From Pseudoalteromonas sp. EB27 (lineage in GTDB: Bacteria; Pseudomonadota; Gammaproteobacteria; Enterobacterales; Alteromonadaceae): a stretch of 64,000 nt of DNA. The first letter of the stretch is position 1; each line of letters starts with the position of its first letter. The stretch covers positions 62,001 through 126,000 of the forward strand of contig NZ_MTQD01000014.1 in assembly GCF_001974875.1 (NCBI RefSeq), written 5' to 3'. This document shows positions 18,804 through 29,521 of the stretch, piece after piece. Position numbers and translations under genes: made by a program. A model generated the notes under the pieces. That model saw only the letters and a list, made by a program, of their open reading frames with translations. It did not search any database and was not told the origin of the DNA.

Positions 18804-21800
18804 ATGAAATTTAAATTAAACAAAGTGTTAGCCTCTTTGCTTGGCTTAACAATAAGTATGTCGGTATTCGCTGAGGATATTGAGCTTTATGTAAATCATG
18901 ATGTAGAGACAGACGAAAATCCAAGAGTGTTAATGATATTTGATACCTCTGGCAGTATGGATTGGAGCGTTATCAATGGTGATGATCAAGTCTGTTACAC
19001 AAAGTATCAATATGAAGAGACAACTGGACGTGGCAGAAATCGTCAAACTGTTACATATGATGCTTACCAACAGGTTACATGCTTTGCAAGTAAGCCAGAA
19101 TATAATGAATACAATGAGCAATGCTATATAGGTGTAAATGGCGTTGCAGTTGCAGATTGCCATGACCGAAGAATCGATGTAGCTAAAAATGCGATGACAC
19201 AATTAGTCAATGATAATGATGATATTGATTTTGGTTTGATGCGATTTAAGGATAGTGCTGGAGGGTATGTAGTAGCTAAAGTTGGCGCTAATAAATCAAA
19301 TATTTTACAAGACATTGATGATTTACCTGCCAGTGGTGGGACTCCAATAACAGAGACATTATGGGAGGCTTATCGCTATATAACAGGGCAAAACCTTGAT
19401 TATGGTCGATTCTATAATGATCGAGATAAAAGTATCGATAACAATGTAACTTATAGCTCACCTTTTGAGCAGAGTAATGGTGAACCATTACGCTGTGATA
19501 ACTCAATTAATATTATTTTAATGACAGATGGTGATCCAACAAATGATGATGGAAGGGACGCTTCAATTGCAGCTGTCCATAACAACCTTTTTACTGATGC
19601 CATCCCTTTTGACAGTGGTCGCTATAGCGGAAGCTATTTAGTTGCAATGGCTAAAATATTACATGGTACCTCGGACACGAAAGTGGATTTATACACTCCA
19701 ACAAGTGATGTATTAGATACAGGCCGTGTATACACAATAGGTTTTGGCACAGGAATGAGTCAAGGGGGAATTGATCTACTAGACAAGGCGGCAAGTGTTG
19801 GTGGAGGGCAGTATATAGAAGCAAGAACTGCAGAAGCGCTTTCAGAAGCATTAAAAAATACTATTTCAAGAATTAGAGAAGTAAATGATAGTTTTTCATC
19901 GCCTTCAGTTGCGAGTAATAATGTAGATCAAACTCGTAGCCGGGATGCTGTTTATTTTGCCATGTTTTACCCTGAAACCGGTGCTCGTTGGCGTGGAAAC
20001 TTAAAAAAACTGAAAGTATCAGGGAATCAAATTGTTGATTCAAAAGGATTGTCGGCACTTGATGAGAATGGCTTAATTGACGAAAATGCAGAAACATTTT
20101 GGTTGCCAAGTGGGGAGCCAGCGGATGGTAACTTAGTTGCACAAGGTGGTGTGAACCTTCATTTAACGACATTAGATTCAGATAGCCGTAATTTATACAC
20201 TGATAATCAGGGAGCTATAGTAAATTTTAATACCTCAGTTGTGAGTGATATTCTCAATCTAGTCGATAACAATCCGCTAAGCTTATCGAGCAATGATATC
20301 AAGTGGGCAATGGGTATAGACGTTGATGATGAAGATGGTGATGGGTCTAGCATTGATCAGCGCAAAGATATTTTCGGTGATCCTCTGCATTCTAAACCTG
20401 TTGCAATCGATTATGGTAATGATGATATTCGAGTTTTGATAGGAACTAATGCTGGCTTTTTACATATGTTTAAGGATTCAGATGATAGCGTAAGTGAAAG
20501 TTGGGCATTTATACCGTCTGCTTTATACAACATTATTGAACCTCTACGTGAAAATCAAGCCGATACGAAAGTATATGGTATGGACGGTCCTATTAGTATT
20601 TATTTTGATAATAAAAACTTAAATAGTGATGGTTTAAATGACGGTATTATTGATGCGAGTGGCGACGATAAAGTGTGGGCTTTTGCGGGGATGCGTCGCG
20701 GTGGTAAAAATTACTACGGACTTGATATAACAAACCCGAACATACCAAAAAAATTATGGGACGCTCCAATCGAAGGTGGTAAAGGTGATTTTAAAGAGCT
20801 TGCACAAACCTGGTCAAAGCCACAAATAGCCTACATTAAAGCCTTTGGGGATAAACCCTTATTAGTTTTTGGTGCTGGTTATGACACTAATAAAGACGCC
20901 GCTATACGTAGTGAAGATAATATAGGGCGAGGTATCTATATTGTTGAAGCCGAAACAGGTAAACGAGTGTGGGCGTTAACACCCGATATTAATGGCTTTA
21001 AAGGTAAGCATAGTATTGCTGCAGATATAACCACGCTTGATTCAGATTATGATGGATATATAGACCGAATTTATGCGGCAGATACAGGTGGAGATATTTG
21101 GCGTATAGATATGCCTGGTAGTAATACTAGCGAGTTTAGCCACTTTAAATTAGCTGAGCTTGGTAGTAATAAAGCAACTGAGGACCGACGCTTTTTCTAT
21201 AAACCACTCGTAGCACGCACAATTTATAGTAAAGTAAGCGAGTCAACAGTTAATGGCAGCACTGTTATAACACGCTTAGATACACCGTATGATGCGATAG
21301 TTATTGGCAGTGGTAATCGCTCAAAACCAACTGGGACCAATGAAAAAGATCAATTGTTTATGATCAGAGATGAAAATACGGTTACTAAATCGTATAAAAC
21401 GAATGCTCCAGATACTATTGTACCTGCTGATTTGATGCAAATGAACTCAGATCCATTTGGTAATGCGTTAGATGACGTTGATGATTTTGTTGATTTGGAA
21501 GTCGATTTAGCTAAATTTAATGGTTGGAGATATGAGTTAGGAACGGGTGAAAAGTCATTAGCTGCTGCTACCGTAGTTGGAGGTGTTGCTTATTTTACAA
21601 GCTTCACTCCTGCATCAGATACATCGACTGAAAATCAATGTTCGCTAAGTGGTGGTGGTGGTTCTTTATACGCTTTTCACTTACATTACGGTACTAAGGT
21701 GTATGACGACCTTAAATTTACAACCAGCTATGATGTACCAGATACACCTCAGTTATACTTTGGTGAAAGCCCTTCATGTGTAGATGGTAATGGCGATGGT

Positions 21801-22040
21801 AAATGTGATGACGACCCAACAGTTGACGTAATACAAGAAAGTCAGTTTTATTTAATTGGGCCGGGTATTAAGGGTGAAAATGCGGAAAATCCAATGAAAC
21901 CTGTAGAAATAAAAGGTCCTGGTTTAACTGTCGTTGATGGTAAAGTAGTGTTAGTTAATGACGATGCTGTAGGATTTGGCTTTAAAACCCAACAAACATA
22001 TATCTATAAACGTGAAGAAAATGACGAAGTTAATAATTAA
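18804..22040 (+). CDS. pilY1: Type IV pilus tip adhesin / mechanosensor PilY1
   Basis: 1078 aa, exported: signal peptide cut near VFA|ED (residue 23). Residues about 40-360 form a von Willebrand A domain with a MIDAS motif D47-T-S49-G-S51, ILMTDGDPT and GGTPIT. The C-terminal half is a beta-propeller of the PilY1/PilC type (DPLHSKPVAI, GTNAGFLHMF, WAFIPSALY, VFGAGYDTN, IYAADTGGDIWRID). A calcium loop D746-x-D-x-D-G-x-x-D754 (DSDYDGYID) matches the site that controls pilus extension and retraction in Pseudomonas. More Asp-rich loops occur near 505 and in the tail (DGNGDGKCDDD). It is thought to cap the pilus and sense surfaces. Confidence 0.94.
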   Translation: MKFKLNKVLASLLGLTISMSVFAEDIELYVNHDVETDENPRVLMIFDTSGSMDWSVINGDDQVCYTKYQYEETTGRGRNRQTVTYDAYQQVTCFASKPEYNEYNEQCYIGVNGVAVADCHDRRIDVAKNAMTQLVNDNDDIDFGLMRFKDSAGGYVVAKVGANKSNILQDIDDLPASGGTPITETLWEAYRYITGQNLDYGRFYNDRDKSIDNNVTYSSPFEQSNGEPLRCDNSINIILMTDGDPTNDDGRDASIAAVHNNLFTDAIPFDSGRYSGSYLVAMAKILHGTSDTKVDLYTPTSDVLDTGRVYTIGFGTGMSQGGIDLLDKAASVGGGQYIEARTAEALSEALKNTISRIREVNDSFSSPSVASNNVDQTRSRDAVYFAMFYPETGARWRGNLKKLKVSGNQIVDSKGLSALDENGLIDENAETFWLPSGEPADGNLVAQGGVNLHLTTLDSDSRNLYTDNQGAIVNFNTSVVSDILNLVDNNPLSLSSNDIKWAMGIDVDDEDGDGSSIDQRKDIFGDPLHSKPVAIDYGNDDIRVLIGTNAGFLHMFKDSDDSVSESWAFIPSALYNIIEPLRENQADTKVYGMDGPISIYFDNKNLNSDGLNDGIIDASGDDKVWAFAGMRRGGKNYYGLDITNPNIPKKLWDAPIEGGKGDFKELAQTWSKPQIAYIKAFGDKPLLVFGAGYDTNKDAAIRSEDNIGRGIYIVEAETGKRVWALTPDINGFKGKHSIAADITTLDSDYDGYIDRIYAADTGGDIWRIDMPGSNTSEFSHFKLAELGSNKATEDRRFFYKPLVARTIYSKVSESTVNGSTVITRLDTPYDAIVIGSGNRSKPTGTNEKDQLFMIRDENTVTKSYKTNAPDTIVPADLMQMNSDPFGNALDDVDDFVDLEVDLAKFNGWRYELGTGEKSLAAATVVGGVAYFTSFTPASDTSTENQCSLSGGGGSLYAFHLHYGTKVYDDLKFTTSYDVPDTPQLYFGESPSCVDGNGDGKCDDDPTVDVIQESQFYLIGPGIKGENAENPMKPVEIKGPGLTVVDGKVVLVNDDAVGFGFKTQQTYIYKREENDEVNN

Positions 22041-22049
22041 GGAAGTTAA

Positions 22050-22466
22050 ATGAAAAAACAACACGGGTTTACCTTAATTGAGCTGATGATAGCCGTTGCT
22101 ATCGTCGGCATACTCGCTTCAATTGCGCTGCCTAACTATACTGAATATGTAAAGCGGGCTTCGCGCGCTGAAGCTGCTGCAGCATTATTAGATGCTGCAA
22201 ACAAGGAGGAGCAGTATTTTGTGGATAATAGGGAATATACAGAGACATTTACTGATTTAGGATTGCAAAGTAAAACCGAAAATGGTCACTTTGAGCTATC
22301 CATAAAGGTAGTCGATAGCAATACCTTCACTATTACAGCTAAGCCTATAGCCGGTGCTGTAAAGGGGGATAACGATTGTAAAGAGCTTACAATTACTGAC
22401 ACAGGTCTCAAAGGTGCAAAAGGGTCTAAAGGAGACTCAGATGTTGACTATTGCTGGGGTCGATAG
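22050..22466 (+). CDS. pilE: Type IV pilus minor pilin PilE
   Basis: 138 aa. Leader MKKQHG cut before [24 protein letters not shown]; +5 Glu is E11. Family features AYTEYV-like start and the disulfide-bonded C-terminus ([10 protein letters not shown]...DYCWGR) match PilE minor pilins. GGAAG precedes ATG 22050, 9 bp after the pilY1 stop. pilY2, found between them in Pseudomonas, is absent. The last gene of the operon; the next genes are convergent. Confidence 0.93.
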   Translation: MKKQHGFTLIELMIAVAIVGILASIALPNYTEYVKRASRAEAAAALLDAANKEEQYFVDNREYTETFTDLGLQSKTENGHFELSIKVVDSNTFTITAKPIAGAVKGDNDCKELTITDTGLKGAKGSKGDSDVDYCWGR

Positions 22467-22472
22467 CCTAGA

Positions 22473-23003
22473 TTACTTCTTCTGACACTTATCAGTTGAT
22501 TTGATGCGAATTCTACCCGTTTGACTTACAGATAAAGCCAATCCTTCGAGATTGGCTTTATCGCTATTGGGGCAATATATAAAAGTCCCATTTTGAAAAC
22601 CATTTAAAGAACCATCTGGACGAAATGTAATGGCGTTGCGCGGATACTCTAAAGTATCAGCATCATGAACATCCTCGAAAGTGCTTAAGAGTAACTCATC
22701 ATCATCTAGAGTCGTTGATTTATCTTTGTCGATAAAGAGTGACATTTGACCATCCCACTCGTCCTTTGTGCATTGACTGCCTTTTAGTGCGCAAAGCGTG
22801 ACGTAAGTACCATTTTCAATTGCGTAAAGACGGCCATAATTTATATTTCGGTGTAGTAGATTCACATGGTTATCTAATCGGTTTTTAGCCAAGAAGTCTG
22901 GATAAAACCACATCGATAATTGACTGATTACACTGACAACAGCAATTGAAACCATTAATTCAAGAAGTGTCACTCCCTTGTTTTTTGATATTGATAATCT
23001 CAT
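22473..23003 (-). CDS. FimT/GspH family pseudopilin (FimT-like 1)
   Basis: 176 aa. Prepilin leader cut after G10 (KNKG|VTLLELMVSIAVV) with +5 Glu, followed by the GspH/FimT head: RNINYGRLYAIENGTYVTLC, ITFRPDGSLNGFQNGTFIYC and a Cys near the end. FimT proteins act in minor pilin complexes and, in some bacteria, bind DNA for uptake. It converges on pilE with only 6 bp between stops and probably has its own promoter in the 80 bp behind it. It is a paralogue of the next gene. Confidence 0.85.
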   Translation of the reverse strand: MRLSISKNKGVTLLELMVSIAVVSVISQLSMWFYPDFLAKNRLDNHVNLLHRNINYGRLYAIENGTYVTLCALKGSQCTKDEWDGQMSLFIDKDKSTTLDDDELLLSTFEDVHDADTLEYPRNAITFRPDGSLNGFQNGTFIYCPNSDKANLEGLALSVSQTGRIRIKSTDKCQKK

Positions 23004-23082
23004 CCTTGAAGACCTGAGTTAATAAATGATTAACTCAGTCTAGTAAATGATACAAATATGACAAGATTAATTTGTATGTTTT

Positions 23083-23634
23083 TTAACCGCAAGTCTGAGC
23101 TGTATCACCAGTATAAAAAGAAGTACCAGATTGAGATACTGTTAAAGCTTTGTTATTTTCATTATCACTATTAGGGCAATAGATAAAGTCTCCCGGATTT
23201 GTTGTAATACGACCACTGGTATTAAAACGAAGACTTGTCTCATTACCACTATAACTAAGGCTATCAGTTGCAGGAATATCCTCTATAACTCTCAACAGGG
23301 CATCGTTAGCTACGTTATAACTTCCATTGTTATCAGCATCAACAAAAACAACAATGATTTTATTCGTGTCCCATTCTGGTTCACATTCAAACTCATCTTT
23401 AGCTTGTTTAATAGCGCCTTCTTGTGCGGGACATAAAATAACTATTTCATCCGTACTTGCAGCTTGAGAGCGAGCATAAGTAATATTTCTTTTTAATTCC
23501 AACAAAAAATTCTCAGCTCTATTTTCTTCTAGCATATCGCTGCTATTCCAAATCGCAATGGATGCAATGATCCCAACGATAGCAACGGTTACCATGAGCT
23601 CTAAAAGAGTGAATCCGTTTTGTTTATTTTTCAT
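23083..23634 (-). CDS. FimT/GspH family pseudopilin (FimT-like 2)
   Basis: 183 aa. Leader cut after G7 (NKQNG|FTLLELMVTVAIVGIIAS), +5 Glu present. The head resembles its neighbour at 22473 (NITYARSQAASTDEIVILCP, LRFNTSGRITTNPGDFIYCPNS, final TCG), so the pair likely arose by tandem duplication. GAGAT precedes ATG 23634. Both lie on the strand opposite to the pilus operon, unlike the fimT-fimU-pilV order of Pseudomonas. Which one is the FimU equivalent cannot be told from the sequence. Confidence 0.85.
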   Translation of the reverse strand: MKNKQNGFTLLELMVTVAIVGIIASIAIWNSSDMLEENRAENFLLELKRNITYARSQAASTDEIVILCPAQEGAIKQAKDEFECEPEWDTNKIIVVFVDADNNGSYNVANDALLRVIEDIPATDSLSYSGNETSLRFNTSGRITTNPGDFIYCPNSDNENNKALTVSQSGTSFYTGDTAQTCG

Positions 23635-23719
23635 ATTAATCTCATTTACTGCTAGTCATTTAAGTATCGCTATTTTTATACAATAAATTATACCATGATC
23701 GGTTGTTTTATCACCGTAA

Positions 23720-24133
<414 letters not shown>

Positions 24134-24151
24134 TATTTTCTTCTACGCAGT

Positions 24152-24179
24152 AAAAAGGCGCTTAGTAAGCGCCTTTTTT
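24152..24179. terminator. Bidirectional terminator between glnB and bamD
   Basis: Long perfect stem AAAAAGGCGCTTA / (G)TAAGCGCCTTTTT with A- and T-runs built into its ends, shared by two convergent genes. Confidence 0.9.
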
Positions 24180-24181
24180 AT

Positions 24182-24946
24182 TTATTTAGTTCTTTTATTT
24201 AGTCTTCTTGTTTGCTTTGCGTGCTCACTAAGCTCAGTTAAGCCTAATTGATTATAACTTTTTTCCATCATTTCAAGCGCTGGATCTAAGTAACTGCTTT
24301 GTGAGTAATGTTCAACAACAAATTTACCTCTATTAGCAGCAGCTAAATAAGCTTCACGTTCGTAATAGTAAGTTGCTACTTTTAATTCATAACGTGCCAT
24401 ACGGTTTAAAAGCCATACTAAACGACGCTTAGCTTCAGGTGCGTAATCACTTTTCGGAAAGCGTTTTACTAGTGTTGATAAATCGGTAAATGCAACACGA
24501 GTACGGTTAGCATCACGGTCTGCTCTATCTACACCAAAGTATTCTTGGAACGCATTTTTATCAGCTTTAATGTTTACTAAACCACGCATGTAATACATGT
24601 AATCTAGGTCTTTATGGTTTGGATTTAAGCGAATAAAGCGGTCAATGGTTGCAAGTGCTTGTTCAGTATTACCTGATTGGTAATGTGCATACACTAAGTC
24701 CATTTGTACTTGTTTAGAGAATGGCCCAAACGGGTAGCGAGAGTCTATTGCACTCAAAAGTTCGATTGCACGAGCATATAGGCCAGAATCTAGTGTTTCT
24801 TTTGCATCTTCATATAAAGCGTGTGCAGATTTATTCGGTACACGTTGAATGTCTTCTTGGTCTGGAGCAGACGAACAAGCGCCTAAACTAAGTACAGAAA
24901 CTGAAAAAACAATGGCAAATGCACGTTTCCCTATTTTATTTATCAT
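24182..24946 (-). CDS. bamD: Outer membrane assembly lipoprotein BamD
   Basis: 254 aa. Lipoprotein signal peptide with lipobox LGAC (lipidated C24). Five TPR-like repeats follow, including LYEDAKETLDSGLYARAIELLSAIDSRYPFGPFS, the BamD signature, and YYMRGLVNI. An essential part of the BAM complex that inserts beta-barrels such as OmpW; located on the inner leaflet of the outer membrane. It is divergent from rluD, the standard arrangement (bamD/rluD/pgeF/clpB). Confidence 0.97.
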   Translation of the reverse strand: MINKIGKRAFAIVFSVSVLSLGACSSAPDQEDIQRVPNKSAHALYEDAKETLDSGLYARAIELLSAIDSRYPFGPFSKQVQMDLVYAHYQSGNTEQALATIDRFIRLNPNHKDLDYMYYMRGLVNIKADKNAFQEYFGVDRADRDANRTRVAFTDLSTLVKRFPKSDYAPEAKRRLVWLLNRMARYELKVATYYYEREAYLAAANRGKFVVEHYSQSSYLDPALEMMEKSYNQLGLTELSEHAKQTRRLNKRTK

Positions 24947-25087
24947 TTTATTTGTTACCTTCGATGTCTTCGGCTAGGCCAAGTCGGTAAAACCGAGTAA
25001 ACTATGCGTATTATATTATGCTTTTATTAAAAGCGATTCTAACCCAGTCGAGCAAAGCTTGCACTGGTAAATTGGGTAAAGTTACTA

Positions 25088-26065
25088 ATGTCAGAGCAAA
25101 TTTCTCTTCAAGCCGACGTTCCAACCGAATTAGGTGGTAAACGTCTAGACCAAGTATTAGCACAATTGTTCCCTGATTATTCACGTTCTCGTATAAAAAC
25201 GTGGATTTTGGATGATAAAATCACCGTAGACGGTGAAATTTTCAACACTCCACGCGAAAAGCTACTAGGTGGTGAAGTTGTAAGTGTTGAAACAACAATT
25301 GAAGCACCACGCGAATACGAAGCACAAGATATCAAATTAAACATTGTTTATGAAGACGATGATATTTTGGTAATTAATAAACCAATGGGCCTAGTGGTTC
25401 ACCCTGGTGCGGGCAATCCTAATGGAACAGTGCTAAACGCATTACTACATTACTACCCTGAAATAATTAACGTGCCACGCGCAGGTATTGTGCATCGTTT
25501 AGATAAAGACACGACCGGTTTAATGGTTGTAGCTAAAACGATTCCAGCACAAACGCATTTAGTAACAGCGCTACAAAAGCGTGAAAACTTCACGCGTGAA
25601 TATGAAGCACTGTGTAATGGCACTATGACCGCAGGTGGTATGGTTGAAAAAGCGATTGGCCGCCATCCGACTCAGCGTACTCATATGGCAGTACATGAAC
25701 TGGGTAAACCGGCAATTACACATTACCGTGTTGCTGAAAAATTCCGTGCTCATACTCGTTTACGTCTGCGCTTGGAAACAGGTCGTACTCACCAGATTCG
25801 TGTGCATATGGCACATTTAAATCATCCGCTAATTGGCGATCAATCTTATGGCGGCCGTCCGCGTCCACCTAAAGGTGCAACACCTGAATTATTTGAGTTA
25901 CTTCGTAGCTTTAGACGCCAAGCACTACATGCTGTAAAATTGAGTATTGCGCACCCAATCACCGGTGAAATGATGACGTGGCAAGCACCTATCCCAGACG
26001 ATATGGTCGCGATGACACATGCACTACGTGAAGATACTAAAGCTAATCCTGATATCGATAGATAA
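25088..26065 (+). CDS. rluD: 23S rRNA pseudouridine synthase RluD (U1911/1915/1917)
   Basis: 325 aa. N-terminal S4 RNA-binding domain (GKRLDQVLAQLFPDYSRSRIKTWI), then the RluA-family catalytic domain with the active Asp in HRLDKDTTGLMVVAKT and RLETGRTHQIRVHM. It modifies helix 69 of 23S rRNA. The stop overlaps the pgeF start (TAATG). Confidence 0.96.
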   Translation: MSEQISLQADVPTELGGKRLDQVLAQLFPDYSRSRIKTWILDDKITVDGEIFNTPREKLLGGEVVSVETTIEAPREYEAQDIKLNIVYEDDDILVINKPMGLVVHPGAGNPNGTVLNALLHYYPEIINVPRAGIVHRLDKDTTGLMVVAKTIPAQTHLVTALQKRENFTREYEALCNGTMTAGGMVEKAIGRHPTQRTHMAVHELGKPAITHYRVAEKFRAHTRLRLRLETGRTHQIRVHMAHLNHPLIGDQSYGGRPRPPKGATPELFELLRSFRRQALHAVKLSIAHPITGEMMTWQAPIPDDMVAMTHALREDTKANPDIDR

Positions 26066-26796
26066 TGCACTTATTGTCAGCGACATGGCAAAACCTTCAT
26101 AAAGTAGGAACGTTAAGTACTACTTGTGGAGGTGGTGTTTCAAAAATCCCATTTAAAAGTTTTAATTTGGGATTCCATGTTGGTGATAATCAAAATCATG
26201 TATTAAAAAACCGTTCACTATTAACCAAACACTTACCTAAACCTGCCGTGTGGCTAAATCAAGTTCATAGCTCTAATGTTGTTATTGTTGATGAGAATTT
26301 TGATTTTGATGAGTTACACAATGCTGATGCGCTTTATACTCAGTTATTAAATCAGCCTTTGGCTATAATGACTGCCGATTGCTTGCCTATTTTATTAGTG
26401 AGTGATGATGAAAAGGAAGTTGCAGCTATACATGGCGGCTGGCGAGGGCTTGAGCAGGGAATTATTAAAAATACTTTAGAATGTTTTAGCTCAAAGTATG
26501 AAAACATAAGTGCGTGGCTAGGGCCTGCAATTGGGCCAATTAAATTTGAGGTTGGGGCTGAAGTGCTTGAGTTATTTCAAAAAAGGTCTTCTTCATTTAT
26601 TCAAGCATTTACACCACAAGCTAATGGCAAATATCTTGCTGATATTTACGGTATTGCGCGTACTTTACTTACCCAGCTAGGAGTTAAAAATATTACGGGT
26701 GGCGACTATTGTACAGTCTCTCAAAGTGACTTATTTTTTTCTTATCGACGAGATGGGCAAACTGGACGTATGGCTAGTTTGATCTGGCGCAAGTAA
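26065..26796 (+). CDS. pgeF: Purine nucleoside phosphorylase / YfiH (LACC1) family
   Basis: 243 aa. Family motifs: LNQVHSSNV, DADALYT-like (NADALYTQ), MTADCLPILL (Cys and zinc-binding region), AIHGGWRGLEQGI with the metal His, and GPAIGPIKFEVG. Once called polyphenol oxidase; now linked to purine nucleoside cleavage and, in E. coli, to editing of peptidoglycan precursors. Translationally coupled to rluD. clpB follows after about 100 bp with its own promoter. Confidence 0.93.
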   Translation: MHLLSATWQNLHKVGTLSTTCGGGVSKIPFKSFNLGFHVGDNQNHVLKNRSLLTKHLPKPAVWLNQVHSSNVVIVDENFDFDELHNADALYTQLLNQPLAIMTADCLPILLVSDDEKEVAAIHGGWRGLEQGIIKNTLECFSSKYENISAWLGPAIGPIKFEVGAEVLELFQKRSSSFIQAFTPQANGKYLADIYGIARTLLTQLGVKNITGGDYCTVSQSDLFFSYRRDGQTGRMASLIWRK

Positions 26797-26830
26797 TTAG
26801 TATCTTTAATCATTATATTTCCTCCTACAC

Positions 26831-26859
26831 CTTGAACAAACACCTAAACATACCCATTA
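26831..26859 (+). promoter_or_regulatory. Heat-shock (sigma-32) promoter of clpB
   Basis: CTTGAAC (26831-26837), a 14-bp spacer, then ACCCATTA (26852-26859) closely match the sigma-32 consensus CTTGAAA-N13/14-CCCCATnT. The initiation site would fall about 25 bp before the clpB start. clpB is a classical RpoH target. Confidence 0.75.
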
Positions 26860-26892
26860 ATTAAGCAATTAGATTATTTAATAGGTAACACC

Positions 26893-29469
26893 ATGCGTTT
26901 AGATAGATTTACAAGTAAATTTCAATCTGCGCTTTCTGATGCGCAATCGCTAGCCCTTGGCCGCGATCATCAATTTATTGAACCCGTACATTTAATGTAT
27001 TCATTGCTAAAGCAAAGTGGCTCTAGTGTACGTGCATTATTTGCACAAACGGGTGTCAGCGCTGACGAACTCAACACCAAACTTTCACAAGAAATAGAAA
27101 AATTATTTAAAGTCGAAGGTGTCGGTGGCGATGTCCAGCTATCAAACAATATGGCATCACTTATTAACCTATGTGATAAGTACGCGCAAAAACGCAAAGA
27201 CAAATATATTTCAAGTGAATTATTTGTACTGGCGGCATGCGATGATAAAGGTCCACTTGGCGATATATTTAGGTCGTTAAATATTACCTCGACTAAAATT
27301 GAAACCGCAATTAAAGCGATTCGCGGTGGTCAAAAAGTTGATGACCCAAACGCTGAAGAAACACGTCAGGCGCTTGAAAAATTCACAATTGATCTAACTG
27401 AGCGAGCAGAGCAAGGTAAGCTTGACCCCGTTATTGGTCGCGATGACGAAATTCGCCGCACGATTCAGGTATTACAACGCCGTACTAAAAACAACCCTGT
27501 ATTAATCGGTGAACCAGGTGTTGGTAAAACAGCAATCGCCGAGGGGTTAGCACAGCGTATTATTAATGGTGAAGTACCTGAAGGATTAAAAAATAAACGC
27601 GTACTATCACTTGATTTAGGTGCTTTAGTTGCGGGTGCTAAATACCGTGGCGAATTTGAAGAACGTTTAAAATCAGTATTAAACGAATTGGCTAAAGAAG
27701 AAGGCCAGGTCATTTTATTTATTGATGAAATACATACTATTGTGGGTGCAGGTAAAAGTGATGGCGCAATGGATGCAGGCAATATGTTAAAGCCAGCATT
27801 AGCACGCGGTGAATTACACTGCGTTGGCGCAACCACGCTTGATGAATATCGTAAATACATAGAAAAAGACGCAGCTCTTGAGCGTCGATTTCAAAAGGTA
27901 CTTATTGAAGAGCCATCGGTTGAAGATACCATCGCAATATTGCGAGGCCTAAAAGAGCGATATGAGTTACATCATTCAGTAGAAATTACTGATCCCGCGA
28001 TTGTTGCTGCGGCGCAGTTATCTCATCGTTACATTAGCGACCGTCAGTTACCCGATAAAGCGATTGATTTAATAGACGAAGCAGGTTCTTCAATTCGATT
28101 ACAAATTGATTCAAAACCAGAGTCATTAGATAAACTCGAACGCCGTATTATCCAACTTAAGTTAGAAGATAACGCGCTAGCGAAAGAAAAAGACGAAGCA
28201 AGCCAAAAACGCCGAGCTGAAATGCAAGAGTTGATCACCGAACTTGATGGGCAATACCGTGAGCTAGACGAGATATGGAATGCTGAAAAAGCATCACTTC
28301 AAGGCACGCAAGTAATTAAAGCCGAGCTTGAACAGGCAAGATTAGATTTAGATGTAGCGCGAAGAGCAAGTGATTTACAGCGTATGTCAGAGTTGCAATA
28401 TGGACGAATTCCAGAGCTTGAGCGCAAGCTCGATTTAGCCTCACAAGCCGAAATGCAAGAAATGACTCTGCTTAAAAACCAAGTAGGTGAGGATGAAATT
28501 GCTGAAATACTGTCTCGCTGGACAGGTATTCCTGTTGCAAGAATGCTACAAGGTGAGCGTGAAAAGCTGCTGCAAATGGAAGATAAGTTACACAGTAAAG
28601 TAATAGGGCAAGATGAGGCGGTTGTTGCTGTTTCTAACGCAATACGCCGCTCGCGTGCCGGGCTTGCAGATCCTAACCGTCCTATTGGTTCTTTCTTATT
28701 TTTAGGCCCGACAGGTGTGGGTAAAACAGAGCTGACAAAAGCACTGGCTGGTTTTATGTTTGATACCGAAGATGCCATGGTGCGTATCGACATGTCTGAG
28801 TTTATGGAAAAACATTCAGTTGCACGCTTAGTAGGGGCACCTCCAGGCTATGTAGGTTACGAAGAGGGCGGTTATTTAACGGAGGCCGTACGTCGTAAAC
28901 CTTACTCAGTGATATTGCTTGATGAAATAGAAAAAGCACATCCTGATGTGTTTAATATTTTACTGCAAGTATTAGATGATGGCCGATTAACTGACGGACA
29001 AGGTAGAACGGTTGATTTTAAAAATACCGTTATTATCATGACCTCAAACTTAGGCTCAGATATTATCCAAGAGCAAGCGGGTAATAATGACTATACGACC
29101 CTTAAAGCTAAAGTAATGGAAGTGTTAATTAATGAGTTTAGGCCTGAGTTTATTAACCGTATAGACGAGACGGTCGTGTTCCATCCATTAGCTAACGAGC
29201 ACATAAAAGAAATAGCTGATATTCAGTTAATGAAATTACGTGAGCGTTTAACTGAAATGGGATATTTACTTGAAATAAGTGATGCGGCTCTTGAGCGAAT
29301 TGCAGAAAGTGGGTTTGATCCTGTGTACGGTGCACGTCCGCTTAAGCGGGCTATCCAACAAACGATAGAAAACCCACTGGCTCAAAAGCTACTTAATGGG
29401 GACTACATACCTGGTTGCGTGATTGTTATTGATGCAAATGACGACGCTTTGGTATTTACCAAACGCTAA
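26893..29469 (+). CDS. clpB: ATP-dependent disaggregase ClpB
   Basis: 858 aa Hsp100. N-domain (1-145), first AAA+ with Walker A GEPGVGKT at 206-213 and [11 protein letters not shown], the coiled-coil middle domain (about 410-525) that binds DnaK, second AAA+ with GPTGVGKT and [14 protein letters not shown], and arginine-finger regions. It lacks the ClpP-binding loop of ClpA, and the middle domain identifies ClpB. It rescues aggregated proteins with DnaKJ-GrpE in the cytosol. A sigma-32 promoter lies just upstream and a hairpin terminator downstream. Confidence 0.98.
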   Translation: MRLDRFTSKFQSALSDAQSLALGRDHQFIEPVHLMYSLLKQSGSSVRALFAQTGVSADELNTKLSQEIEKLFKVEGVGGDVQLSNNMASLINLCDKYAQKRKDKYISSELFVLAACDDKGPLGDIFRSLNITSTKIETAIKAIRGGQKVDDPNAEETRQALEKFTIDLTERAEQGKLDPVIGRDDEIRRTIQVLQRRTKNNPVLIGEPGVGKTAIAEGLAQRIINGEVPEGLKNKRVLSLDLGALVAGAKYRGEFEERLKSVLNELAKEEGQVILFIDEIHTIVGAGKSDGAMDAGNMLKPALARGELHCVGATTLDEYRKYIEKDAALERRFQKVLIEEPSVEDTIAILRGLKERYELHHSVEITDPAIVAAAQLSHRYISDRQLPDKAIDLIDEAGSSIRLQIDSKPESLDKLERRIIQLKLEDNALAKEKDEASQKRRAEMQELITELDGQYRELDEIWNAEKASLQGTQVIKAELEQARLDLDVARRASDLQRMSELQYGRIPELERKLDLASQAEMQEMTLLKNQVGEDEIAEILSRWTGIPVARMLQGEREKLLQMEDKLHSKVIGQDEAVVAVSNAIRRSRAGLADPNRPIGSFLFLGPTGVGKTELTKALAGFMFDTEDAMVRIDMSEFMEKHSVARLVGAPPGYVGYEEGGYLTEAVRRKPYSVILLDEIEKAHPDVFNILLQVLDDGRLTDGQGRTVDFKNTVIIMTSNLGSDIIQEQAGNNDYTTLKAKVMEVLINEFRPEFINRIDETVVFHPLANEHIKEIADIQLMKLRERLTEMGYLLEISDAALERIAESGFDPVYGARPLKRAIQQTIENPLAQKLLNGDYIPGCVIVIDANDDALVFTKR

Positions 29470-29489
29470 TTGTAAATAATTAAACTCTA

Positions 29490-29514
29490 AAGCCGCTAAA
29501 ATAGCGGCTTTTTT
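29490..29514 (+). terminator. Rho-independent terminator of clpB
   Basis: Stem AAGCCGCTA-AAA-TAGCGGCTT followed by TTTT. Confidence 0.88.
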
Positions 29515-29521
29515 ATGTTTG

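Noticed and set aside
27465-28793. Long minus frames opposite clpB
   Set aside because: Caused by codon bias of clpB; compositions are Ser/Ala-rich without domains.
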